From an uncultured Desulfobulbus sp. (GTDB taxonomy: Bacteria > Desulfobacterota > Desulfobulbia > Desulfobulbales > Desulfobulbaceae): 9,947 nt of DNA. Below the pieces are notes generated by a model, which saw only the letters and a list, made by a program, of their open reading frames with translations, did not search any database and had not been told where the DNA came from. The stretch's first letter is position 1; each line of letters opens with the position of its first letter. Both the position numbers and the translations under genes were made by a program. The stretch is taken from assembly GCA_946539945.1 (NCBI GenBank), contig CAMNHX010000022.1, positions 1 to 9,947 of the forward strand, in the 5' to 3' direction. This document shows positions 1 to 5,873 of this stretch, in pieces.

Positions 1-48
1 GGCAAAGGCAAAGGCTCGTTTCTGCATCTGTTCCCAAGTGAGGGGCAT
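1..48 (-). CDS. 5' end of a probable MmeI-like (type IIG) DNA methyltransferase gene, cut by the window edge
   Basis: Only 16 codons are present, reading MPLTWEQMQKRAFAFA and running off the left edge. The ATG (46-48) is preceded on the minus strand by a GGAG at 55-58, with a 6-nt spacer, so the start is well placed. Proteins of the class I SAM-dependent DNA methyltransferase group related to MmeI commonly begin with a pattern like M-x-L-(S/T)-W-(N/E)-(E/Q)-(I/M)-x-x-R-A-x-A-F, followed by an alpha-helical domain. The match to that opening is good, but 16 residues cannot prove the family. The gene lies 85 nt downstream of ppk on the same strand. No clear promoter or terminator is visible between them, so read-through from ppk is possible. 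If the call holds, a restriction-modification or related defence locus begins just outside this window. Confidence 0.5.
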   Translation of the reverse strand, partial: MPLTWEQMQKRAFAFA

Positions 49-133
49 GGGGGACTCCGGGATGGTGTAGAGCGTTTTTGCGTACTGTCCAAAGAGTCTT
101 GCGACAGGATAACAGGACGAGAGCGCAGAGGAT

Positions 134-2308
134 TCAACCTTGGACCGCGCCGCGCCTGGAACGCTTGACAGGTTTCTGAACCTTGGCCAGATGCTTCCTG
201 TTCAGCTCAATCAGAATTTCCTGGGCCGAGCGCTCTTCTACGCCGGGTTGCAGGGGGCGCGGCACATAACTGCCGTCTGCCTGCATATCCCAAGCGCCGC
301 TGCTGCACTCCAAACAGAGATCAAGAATTTCCCGAACCTGCTGTGTCAGGGCCGGGTTTTCCACAGGCGTCACCAGTTCCACCCGGCGATCCAGATTGCG
401 CTGCATCAAATCCGCAGAGCCAATGAAGTACTCTTCCTGTCCGCCGTTCCTGAAGTAGTAGATCCGGCTGTGTTCCAGAAAACGCCCCACAATGGAAACA
501 ACCCGAATCTGGTCGGAAAAACCCGGAATGCCGGGCCGGAGCAGGCAACTGTCGCGCACAATCAGATCAATGCGCACGCCTGCCTGCGAGGCCAGATACA
601 GAGCGCGGATCACGTCCGGGTCTGTGAGCGCGTTGGTCTTGCACTGGATCAGCCCTGTTCTGCCTGCTTTTTGGTGGGTGATTTCGCGGGCGATCTTCTC
701 CAAAAGCGCCTTTTTCAGGGAGTGGGGCGAGGGCAGGAGTTTTTTGTAGCGCCGTTGCGGCGCATAGCCCAGGGTGAGAAAGTTGAAAAATTCGGTCAGG
801 TCTTCACCCATGTCCGGGTCTGCGGTCAGAAGGCCCAAATCGCAGTACTGGCGGGCAGTTACAGCGTTGTAGTTGCCTGTGCCGATATGGGCGTAGCGCA
901 TCAGGCCGTCGTGATCGCGGCGCACCACAAAGATCACCTTGGAATGTGTCTTCAACCCGACCACACCGTAAGTCACGTGGATGCCCGCCTGTTCCAGATG
1001 CGTGGCCCAGTGGATGTTCGCGGACTCGTCAAAGCGGGCCATCAGCTCCACCACCACAGCCACCTGCTTGCCGTTCCGGGCCGCATCCAGAAGGTATTCA
1101 ATGATCTGCGAATTGGCTGAAGTGCGGTACAGGGTCATTTTGATACCCAGAACCTTGGGATCAACGCTGGCTTCCTGCAGAAAGCGCTCCACCGTGGCAG
1201 TGAAGGACTGATAGGGATGGTGCAGCAGAAAGGGGCCTTCCTCGCGGATCAGGTGAAAGATGTTGGGCGCGTCCCGGGAAATTTTCGGATGCTCCACCGG
1301 CAGATGCGCCGGATAGTGCAGGGCAGGCCGTTCAATGGCTGCGATCTCCGTAAGGTCGCGCTTGGCCATGATGCCTTCCACAACAAACACGTCTTTCCGG
1401 GAGTCCAGCCGGAGCTGGGAAGCCAGAACGATCCGGTGCTGGTGGCACATGGCCGCATCCACCTCAAGCCGCACGATCTCCGCAAACTTGCGCTCACGAA
1501 GCGCTGATTCAATCATGGCCAGCAGGTCTGTGGCCTGATCCATCTGGCGCTCGGCAATGGCGTTGCGGGTGACGCGGAAGCGGGTGCAGCTTTCCACCAC
1601 CATGCCCGGAAAGATGACATCCAGGTTGTTGGCAATAATGTCTTCAAAAAAAACATAGACGTGCCGCCGCGCCTCCACTCGCACCAGCCGAGGGATCCCG
1701 GAGTTGGTGGGAATCTTGATGCGGCTCAAATGGCTGTGATTGTCGCCCTGATGCCGGGCAGAGACCAGAAGGTTCAGGGACAGGTTGGAGATAAAGGGAA
1801 AGGGATGGGCCGGGTCCATGCCCTGCGGCGTGAGCAGGGGGTAAATGTTTTCGAGAAAATAGGCGGACATGGACTCCTGCTGCCGCCGGTTCAGATCCTT
1901 GTAGGCCAGAATGTGGATGTTTTCTTCTGCCAAAAGACCCAAAAGCCGGGCTTCGGTGCATTGCTGCTGGGACAGCAGGTCACGGACAGCCTCGCAGCAC
2001 TCATCGATCTGCTGCTGGGGCGTGCGGCCATCAGTGGAGAGTTGCTTGACCTTTGCGCCTACCTGCTGCTTGAGTCCTCCGATGCGCTTCATGAAGAACT
2101 CGTCCAGATTGCTGCCGATAATGGCCAGAAAGTTGACCCGCTCCAAAAGCGGGGTGCGCTCGTTCTGGGCCTCGGCCAGGACTCGGCGGTTGAAGGCCAG
2201 CCAGCTCTGTTCCCGGTTGAGATAGCCTTCCGGGGAATCCAGAGTCAGGGGAATTGCGGGCGGGTCCGGTTGAGCTGCACCTGTTGTCCTGTTGTCTGCT
2301 TCGTCCAT
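134..2308 (-). CDS. ppk1: Polyphosphate kinase (PPK1)
   Basis: PPK1 reversibly transfers the gamma-phosphate of ATP to a growing inorganic polyphosphate chain, a phosphate and energy store linked to stress survival. From the ATG at 2306-2308 the protein has 724 residues, close to the roughly 690-720 usual for the family. The N-terminal domain opens at about residue 28 with YLNREQSWLAFNRRVL and contains NLDEFFMKRIGGLK. The first catalytic domain carries YRTSANSQI and ARFDESANIHW. His455, in GLKTHSKVIF, aligns with the autophosphorylated His435 of the E. coli enzyme. The C-terminal domain has the NLDRRVELVTPV motif. The reading frame stays open to a TTG at 2455, giving 773 residues, with a stop immediately upstream. 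The extra 49 residues do not resemble PPK and include a DNA palindrome, so I prefer the internal ATG, although neither start has a strong Shine-Dalgarno sequence. The gene ends in TGA with a basic tail. No terminator is evident downstream. Confidence 0.96.
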   Translation of the reverse strand: MDEADNRTTGAAQPDPPAIPLTLDSPEGYLNREQSWLAFNRRVLAEAQNERTPLLERVNFLAIIGSNLDEFFMKRIGGLKQQVGAKVKQLSTDGRTPQQQIDECCEAVRDLLSQQQCTEARLLGLLAEENIHILAYKDLNRRQQESMSAYFLENIYPLLTPQGMDPAHPFPFISNLSLNLLVSARHQGDNHSHLSRIKIPTNSGIPRLVRVEARRHVYVFFEDIIANNLDVIFPGMVVESCTRFRVTRNAIAERQMDQATDLLAMIESALRERKFAEIVRLEVDAAMCHQHRIVLASQLRLDSRKDVFVVEGIMAKRDLTEIAAIERPALHYPAHLPVEHPKISRDAPNIFHLIREEGPFLLHHPYQSFTATVERFLQEASVDPKVLGIKMTLYRTSANSQIIEYLLDAARNGKQVAVVVELMARFDESANIHWATHLEQAGIHVTYGVVGLKTHSKVIFVVRRDHDGLMRYAHIGTGNYNAVTARQYCDLGLLTADPDMGEDLTEFFNFLTLGYAPQRRYKKLLPSPHSLKKALLEKIAREITHQKAGRTGLIQCKTNALTDPDVIRALYLASQAGVRIDLIVRDSCLLRPGIPGFSDQIRVVSIVGRFLEHSRIYYFRNGGQEEYFIGSADLMQRNLDRRVELVTPVENPALTQQVREILDLCLECSSGAWDMQADGSYVPRPLQPGVEERSAQEILIELNRKHLAKVQKPVKRSRRGAVQG

Positions 2309-2404
2309 GTTCAGCCAGGGGTTGCGGGGGTTTGACGGTTTGGCGGGAATATAAACCGGCTTTTTCCCCCTCCTCAAACGAAAAGCTGGTGTGCAAGGGC
2401 ATTC

Positions 2405-2419
2405 GAACAGAAACTGTTC
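2405..2419. promoter_or_regulatory. 15-bp palindrome upstream of ppk1, candidate operator
   Basis: The sequence is GAACAG-AAA-CTGTTC, a perfect 6-bp inverted repeat with a 3-bp spacer, about 97 bp upstream of the preferred ppk1 ATG. Its size and symmetry suit a dimeric repressor site, and it loosely resembles GAAC/GTTC-type sites. I cannot name a regulator. A smaller stem (GCATT/AATGC, 2429-2442) lies beside it. If translation really starts at the TTG at 2455, this palindrome would be inside the coding region. Confidence 0.3.
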
Positions 2420-2459
2420 TGTGACCGGGCATTCAAAAATGCGTTCTTGCGTCAAAGCC

Positions 2460-2568
2460 CTAGTAGTCTGTAACCCTTAAAGGTTTGCGAAATCTCTCAA
2501 CAGGAGTGTTCGCTCACTCTTTGAACGTTTCCCTGATAATACCACGTTTAGCTGTTACAGAGTACTAG
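2460..2568. mobile_element. MITE-like element or solo IS remnant with terminal inverted repeats
   Basis: The arms 2460-2474 and 2554-2568 are inverted copies matching at 14 of 15 positions. Extended inward they match at about 20 of 25. Both ends carry CTAG, which is either a 4-bp target duplication (as made by some IS5-family elements) or part of the repeat, since CTAG is its own reverse complement. The interior of about 79 bp has no coding potential. It contains a short hairpin (GAGTG/CACTC, 2504-2519). The element sits 10 bp beyond the AraC-family gene stop and just upstream of the ppk1 leader. I do not recognise the terminal sequence as a named IS. The alternative is a structured RNA or a bidirectional regulatory stem. 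Confidence 0.5.
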
Positions 2569-2578
2569 AGACAGGTGT

Positions 2579-3493
2579 TCAGAGTTGCACAGACTCGTCT
2601 TCCGTTTGAAAACGGGTTCTGAGTCGGGAAACATCCCGCAAGGGTGGCGCACCGAAGAGGCGGCTGTATTCACGGCTGAACTGGGAGGCGCTGACATAGC
2701 CAACCTGAAAGGCGGCTGTGGTGGCGTCCAGCGATTCCGACAGCATGAGCCGCCTGGCCTCGTTCAGACGCAGCCATTTCTGGAACTGCAAGGGACTCAT
2801 GGTGGTCATGTGACGGAACTGCTGGTGAAAGGTGGAAATGCTCATGTTCGCCTGCCGTGCCAGTTCGTGAACCTTGAAGGCCCGGTCATAGTGGCTTTTC
2901 AGCCAGTCAATGATCTGGGCAAGCTGGTAGAGCTGGGTTCCGGCCAGAGCGATCTGTCGGAGACGAATGCCCACCTCGCCCACCAGCAGGCGATAAAAGA
3001 TTTCCTTTTTAATGATCGGGGCCAGAATGGGGATGTCCTGCGGGGTCTCCAAAAGGTCAAGCAGACGCTGGAAGGCGGACAACAACTGCGGCGTGAGGGG
3101 AGCAGTCGCCATGCCGCAACCTGGCAACAGTGATTTGGGTGGCGCAGGCAGACGGCTGTCAACCATCAGCTGTGACAGTTCCCGCCGGTCCAGCTCCAGA
3201 ATCAACCCCAGATAAGGCCAGTCCGGACTGGCCTTCACGATCTGCACTGTGCTGGGCAGATGCACCGAGGAAACCAGATAGTTCTGGGCATCGTAGAGCA
3301 GGCTTTCCTCACCCACCATCACCCGCTTGGCTCCCTGGGCAATCACGCAGACACGCGGGCCGTACACGGTATTCATGGGCAGGGTAGTCCCGCTCCTCCG
3401 GTACAGGCCGAGTCCGGGAATGGTAGCCGCTTTTACGCCCGGACTGGTCCAGCGGGCAATGCTTGCAGCCAGTTGTATGCCGCTTGTTTCCAT
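2579..3493 (-). CDS. AraC-family transcriptional regulator (AraC_N-type sensor domain plus HTH_18)
   Basis: This is a 304-residue cytoplasmic DNA-binding protein. I chose the ATG at 3491-3493 because the minus strand has AGGAG at about 3500-3504 with good spacing. An upstream in-frame start at 3571 would add 26 residues without a comparable ribosome site. Residues of roughly 20-180 form an N-terminal cupin-like sensor resembling the AraC_N (PF06719) domain of YqhC-type regulators, with the features GLxLYRRSGTTLP and YGPRVCVIAQGAK. The C-terminal double helix-turn-helix begins near residue 206 with FKVHELARQANMSISTFHQQFR. It ends with the AraC signature VGYVSASQFSREYSRLFG at about 263-280. The ligand and targets cannot be read from the sequence. 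The gene stands apart from the divergent tRNA-Leu/tig unit and is separated from ppk1 by the MITE-like element. Repeats in its upstream region suggest autoregulation. Confidence 0.93.
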   Translation of the reverse strand: METSGIQLAASIARWTSPGVKAATIPGLGLYRRSGTTLPMNTVYGPRVCVIAQGAKRVMVGEESLLYDAQNYLVSSVHLPSTVQIVKASPDWPYLGLILELDRRELSQLMVDSRLPAPPKSLLPGCGMATAPLTPQLLSAFQRLLDLLETPQDIPILAPIIKKEIFYRLLVGEVGIRLRQIALAGTQLYQLAQIIDWLKSHYDRAFKVHELARQANMSISTFHQQFRHMTTMSPLQFQKWLRLNEARRLMLSESLDATTAAFQVGYVSASQFSREYSRLFGAPPLRDVSRLRTRFQTEDESVQL

Positions 3494-3506
3494 GATGTTC
3501 TCCTGT

Positions 3507-3519
3507 ATTGGGCAAAATC
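3507..3519 (-). repeat. Direct repeat copy 1 (ATYRGGCAAAATC) upstream of the AraC-family gene
   Basis: The plus strand reads ATTGGGCAAAATC and matches the copy at 3591-3603 at 11 of 13 positions in the same orientation. It lies just upstream of the ribosome site of the AraC-family gene, a position where bound protein would block transcription or its start. AraC-type regulators often bind direct repeats, so this is a candidate autoregulatory half-site. It is a visual match only. Confidence 0.3.
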
Positions 3520-3540
3520 CTGTGAGTGCAGCCCGCATAT

Positions 3541-3568
3541 CTTGCCGTATCCATCCATTTCCGGCAAG
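3541..3568. repeat. Inverted repeat in the AraC-family gene upstream region
   Basis: CTTGCCG (3541-3547) and CGGCAAG (3562-3568) form a perfect 7-bp inverted repeat with a 14-bp spacer, located 48-75 bp upstream of the AraC-family start codon. It could be an operator in the promoter of that gene or a hairpin in its leader. No run of T follows on either strand, so it is not an intrinsic terminator. Confidence 0.35.
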
Positions 3569-3590
3569 CAATATCCGGGAAAAAAAGAAG

Positions 3591-3603
3591 ATCAGGCAAA
3601 ATC
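3591..3603 (-). repeat. Direct repeat copy 2 (ATYRGGCAAAATC) upstream of the AraC-family gene
   Basis: The plus strand reads ATCAGGCAAAATC, in the same orientation as the copy at 3507-3519. The two are 84 bp apart, close to eight helical turns, so a protein bound at both would lie on one face of the DNA. It is a candidate upstream half-site for the adjacent regulator and is unconfirmed. Confidence 0.3.
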
Positions 3604-3648
3604 ATCGGCAGAACCACCCCAGCTGCCACGATGAGACCGCTTGCCTGG

Positions 3649-3670
3649 TCCGGGAACACGAAGTCCCGGA
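3649..3670. repeat. GC-rich 7-bp hairpin between the AraC-family gene and the tRNA-Leu promoter
   Basis: TCCGGGA (3649-3655) and TCCCGGA (3664-3670) pair perfectly around an 8-nt loop. It lies upstream of the -35 box of tRNA-Leu and well upstream of the AraC-family gene. There is no T-run on either side, so its role is unknown. It could be a protein site or a chance structure. Confidence 0.3.
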
Positions 3671-3695
3671 AATGCCGACATTTCGCGGTCCTTGC

Positions 3696-3724
3696 TTGAC
3701 GCCAAAGCCGCGACTGGTTATTAA
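3696..3724 (+). promoter_or_regulatory. Sigma-70-type promoter of tRNA-Leu (and probably of the tig-clpP-clpX-lon unit)
   Basis: The -35 box TTGACG (3696-3701) is followed by a 17-bp spacer and the -10 box TATTAA (3719-3724). Transcription should start near 3731, a few nucleotides before the mature tRNA at 3737. The stretch TTGCTTGACGCCA (3693-3705) recurs exactly at the promoter of the tRNA-Val/Asp cluster, which supports both as stable-RNA promoters. I found no convincing second promoter between the tRNA and tig. Confidence 0.7.
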
Positions 3725-3736
3725 CGTAGGCTTTGC

Positions 3737-3821
3737 GCGAGAGTGGCGAAATTGGCAGACGCACCAGATTTAGGCTCTGGCGGTTCACCCCGTGGGGGTT
3801 CGAGTCCCCCCTCTCGCACCA
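3737..3821 (+). tRNA. tRNA-Leu (anticodon UAG)
   Basis: This is an 85-nt class II tRNA with an encoded 3' CCA. The acceptor stem GCGAGAG pairs with CTCTCGC, the discriminator is A, and the anticodon stem CCAGA/TCTGG encloses TTTAGGC with anticodon TAG, reading CUA and related leucine codons. The long variable arm and the T-loop GTTCGAGTC are present. The mature end lies 88 nt before the tig start codon. Confidence 0.97.
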
Positions 3822-3832
3822 GCGCAGACTGC

Positions 3833-3860
3833 ACGCGCCCGGGCCTTGGCTCTGGCGCGT
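3833..3860 (+). other. Strong RNA hairpin between tRNA-Leu and tig
   Basis: ACGCGCC (3833-3839) pairs perfectly with GGCGCGT (3854-3860). After one mismatch the stem continues inward (GGGC with GCTC, including one G-U pair), leaving a tiny loop. The stem is very stable but is followed by TACCCTTGAA and not by a T-run, so it is a poor intrinsic terminator. It may act as a processing or stability element separating the tRNA from the tig mRNA, or as a partial attenuator. Confidence 0.5.
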
Positions 3861-3873
3861 TACCCTTGAACCC

Positions 3874-3888
3874 GCCGCACGTTGCGGC
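3874..3888 (+). other. Short hairpin in the tig leader
   Basis: GCCGCA (3874-3879) pairs with TGCGGC (3883-3888) around the loop CGT, and the stem ends 10 nt before the Shine-Dalgarno AGGA of tig (3899-3902). It could affect access of ribosomes to tig. This is structural evidence only. Confidence 0.35.
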
Positions 3889-3909
3889 CAGCATACACAG
3901 GATATGTCC

Positions 3910-5250
3910 ATGAACGTCGCCGTTGAAAACGTCTCTGATTTGACCCGCAAACTGACCATTACCCTGCCTGCAGAAACCGTCAAACCTGCCCTGGACAAGG
4001 CCTATGCCAAGGCCAACAAGGAAGTCAGCCTGAAGGGCTTTCGCCGGGGCAAGATTCCGCGTCAGGTGCTGGAGCAGAATTTTCGCGCTCCGATTGAGAA
4101 TGAAGTCGGCGAACAACTGGTCCAGGACAGCTACTTCAACGCGGTGGACCAGGAAAAGCTGGATACAGTAGTCCACCCTGAAATCCACGAACAGAAATTC
4201 AACGAGGACGGCAGTTTCACCTATGTGGCCATGGTGGACGTGCGCCCGGTCTTTGAACTGAAGGACTACAAGGGGCTGGAAATCGAAATGCCGCCTCTGA
4301 CCGTCACTGATGCAGAGGTTGATCTGGAACTGCAACGCATCCGCCGGAAGCAGGCAGCCATCCAGACCGCGCCGGAAGGCCATGCCATTGTCATGGATGA
4401 TCTGGTCACTGTGGATTTTCAGGGTTTCCATGAGGGCAAGGTTTTGAAGGAAGTCCACAACGAGAATTACCTGATCGATATGGGGACCAACAAGCTGGGC
4501 GCAGACTTTGAACAGAAGCTTCTGGGGCTGCATCTGGGCGACAAGACCCTCTATGAGATTGACTTCCCGGCTTCCTATCCCAATCCTGTGCTGGCAGGCA
4601 AAAAGGTGGAGTTCAAGGTGGATGTGAAGGAGGTCAAGATCCGGGTCATGCCTGAACTGGATGACGAGCTGGCCAAGGATGTGGACGCAAACTACGCAGG
4701 GCTTGAAGACCTGAAAAAGGCCATCCGCGATGACCTGACCAAGTCCCGTGAACTGGCCCGTCAGGGCGATCTGGATGACAGAATTGTCACCCGTCTGATT
4801 GAGATGACCTCTTTTGAAGCGCCCAAGCGTCTGGTGAACTACGAGATCCAGGAAATGCTCAAGCAGACTGAAGAAAGCCTGAAGCGCAGCGGATTGACCA
4901 TTGAATCCGTTGGTCTTGACCTGAAAGAACTGGTTGACCGCAACCGGGGTCTGGCCGAGCAGCGCGTCAAGGGCGACTTCATCCTGAAAAAGGTGGCGGA
5001 ACTGGAAGACATCAAGCTGGCAGACGAGGACATGGAACGCGGCTACCAGCGCATTGCCGGACAGTACAACATGAACGTGGAAGAGGTGAAAAGCTACTTC
5101 AAGCGCCGGGAAGAACTTTTGCCCTTCATGAACGAGCTGCACAACGAAAAGGTGCTGAACTTCCTGCGTGAGCAGACGAAGATCATTGAAAAAGAGCCGG
5201 AACCTGCCGCAGAACCGGAGACTGCGGCAGAAGCGCCCAAGGCCGAGTAA
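3910..5250 (+). CDS. tig: Trigger factor (ribosome-associated chaperone, peptidyl-prolyl isomerase)
   Basis: Trigger factor binds at the ribosome exit tunnel and shields nascent chains. The protein has 446 residues (E. coli 432). I chose the ATG at 3910 because AGGA at 3899-3902 lies 7 nt upstream and the product then starts [11 protein letters not shown], aligning with known trigger factors. The ATG at 3904 is too close to the AGGA. The frame is open further upstream, but that part crosses the tRNA gene and is an artefact. The N-terminal ribosome-binding domain has the signature GFRRGKIP at residues 43-50. The FKBP-like isomerase domain runs from about 159 to 247, and the rest is the helical substrate-binding domain. 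It ends in an acidic tail rich in Ala, Glu and Pro. It heads the operon with clpP, 14 nt downstream. Confidence 0.97.
   Translation: MNVAVENVSDLTRKLTITLPAETVKPALDKAYAKANKEVSLKGFRRGKIPRQVLEQNFRAPIENEVGEQLVQDSYFNAVDQEKLDTVVHPEIHEQKFNEDGSFTYVAMVDVRPVFELKDYKGLEIEMPPLTVTDAEVDLELQRIRRKQAAIQTAPEGHAIVMDDLVTVDFQGFHEGKVLKEVHNENYLIDMGTNKLGADFEQKLLGLHLGDKTLYEIDFPASYPNPVLAGKKVEFKVDVKEVKIRVMPELDDELAKDVDANYAGLEDLKKAIRDDLTKSRELARQGDLDDRIVTRLIEMTSFEAPKRLVNYEIQEMLKQTEESLKRSGLTIESVGLDLKELVDRNRGLAEQRVKGDFILKKVAELEDIKLADEDMERGYQRIAGQYNMNVEEVKSYFKRREELLPFMNELHNEKVLNFLREQTKIIEKEPEPAAEPETAAEAPKAE
5204..5230 (+). other. Perfect 9-bp inverted repeat at the 3' end of tig
   Basis: CTGCCGCAG (5204-5212) and CTGCGGCAG (5222-5230) form a GC-rich stem with a 9-nt loop, inside the codons for the Ala/Glu/Pro tail of trigger factor and 34 nt before the clpP start codon. 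No T-run follows, so it is not a terminator. In mRNA it could slow 3'-to-5' decay or set the relative output of tig and clpP. The repetitive codons of the tail could also produce it by chance. Confidence 0.45.
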
Positions 5251-5264
5251 GAGGGGAGCCTGTC

Positions 5265-5873
5265 ATGCCTTACGTTCCCATAGTGGTGGAGCAGACGCCC
5301 AAGGGCGAACGCTCCTATGACATCTATTCCAGGCTCCTGAAAGAGCGCATTGTCTTTCTGGGCACGCCGGTTGACGACGCTGTTGCCAGCCTGATCGTGG
5401 CCCAGATGCTCTTTCTGGAGGCAGAGGACCCGGACAAGGACATCACCTTTTACATCAACTCGCCAGGCGGTGTGGTTACAGCGGGTATGGCCATCTATGA
5501 CACCATGCAGTATATCCGTTGCGATGTGGCCACGCTCTGCATGGGGCAGGCCGCGTCCATGGCTGCCGTGCTTTTGGCCAGCGGTACAGAGGGCAAGCGC
5601 TACGCCCTGCCCAATGCCCGCATCATGATCCACCAGCCCTTGGGTGGTTTTCAGGGGCAGGCCACGGATATTGATATTCACGCCAAGGAGATCCTGCGCA
5701 TCCGGGAAGACCTAAACAAGATCCTGGCTGCCCATACCGGCAAGACCCTGAAAAAGATCCAGGCTGACACCGAGCGCGACAACTTCATGTCTGCTGCCGA
5801 GGCATGCAGCTACGGTCTGGTTGACAAGGTGCTGGCCAAGCGCGAAGAGGTTGAAGGAGCAAAGAAAGCGTAA
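5265..5873 (+). CDS. clpP: ATP-dependent Clp protease proteolytic subunit
   Basis: ClpP is the serine peptidase of the ClpXP/ClpAP complex and forms a double heptameric barrel that degrades unfolded chains fed in by an AAA+ partner. The protein is 202 residues, normal for the family. The catalytic triad is visible: Ser98 in GQAASMAA, His123 in IMIHQPLGG, and Asp172 in ERDNFM. The N-terminal region ([22 protein letters not shown]) and the oxyanion-loop segment [18 protein letters not shown] are canonical. The propeptide is short or absent. The start ATG follows a strong GAGGGGAG Shine-Dalgarno (5251-5258). The stop overlaps the clpX start (TAATG), which favours translational coupling and matched production of the two subunits. 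Confidence 0.98.
   Translation: MPYVPIVVEQTPKGERSYDIYSRLLKERIVFLGTPVDDAVASLIVAQMLFLEAEDPDKDITFYINSPGGVVTAGMAIYDTMQYIRCDVATLCMGQAASMAAVLLASGTEGKRYALPNARIMIHQPLGGFQGQATDIDIHAKEILRIREDLNKILAAHTGKTLKKIQADTERDNFMSAAEACSYGLVDKVLAKREEVEGAKKA

Noticed and set aside
64..92. TTGGAC-17-TACACC as a promoter for the left-edge gene (minus strand)
   Set aside because: The predicted start would fall at the Shine-Dalgarno itself, and the -10 box is poor.
140..1120. Long plus-strand open frame opposite ppk1 (326 codons)
   Set aside because: It is an antisense shadow of a clear PPK1 gene, with no recognisable domain.
2502..2521. Hairpin GAGTG/CACTC as a terminator for the AraC-family gene
   Set aside because: The stem is short and there is no T-run on the minus strand. 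It is treated as interior structure of the MITE-like element.
3866..3896. TTGAAC before tig as a -35 box
   Set aside because: No acceptable -10 box lies at 16-18 bp, and the start would fall at the tig ribosome site.
3733..3909. Open frame reading from before tRNA-Leu into trigger factor
   Set aside because: It runs through the tRNA gene and the hairpins. The Shine-Dalgarno and family alignment place the tig start at 3910.
3721..5142. Long minus-strand open frame opposite tig (473 codons)
   Set aside because: It spans the tRNA and lies antisense to trigger factor. Its composition (many His, Gln, Leu, Val) is typical of antisense translation of a GC-rich gene.
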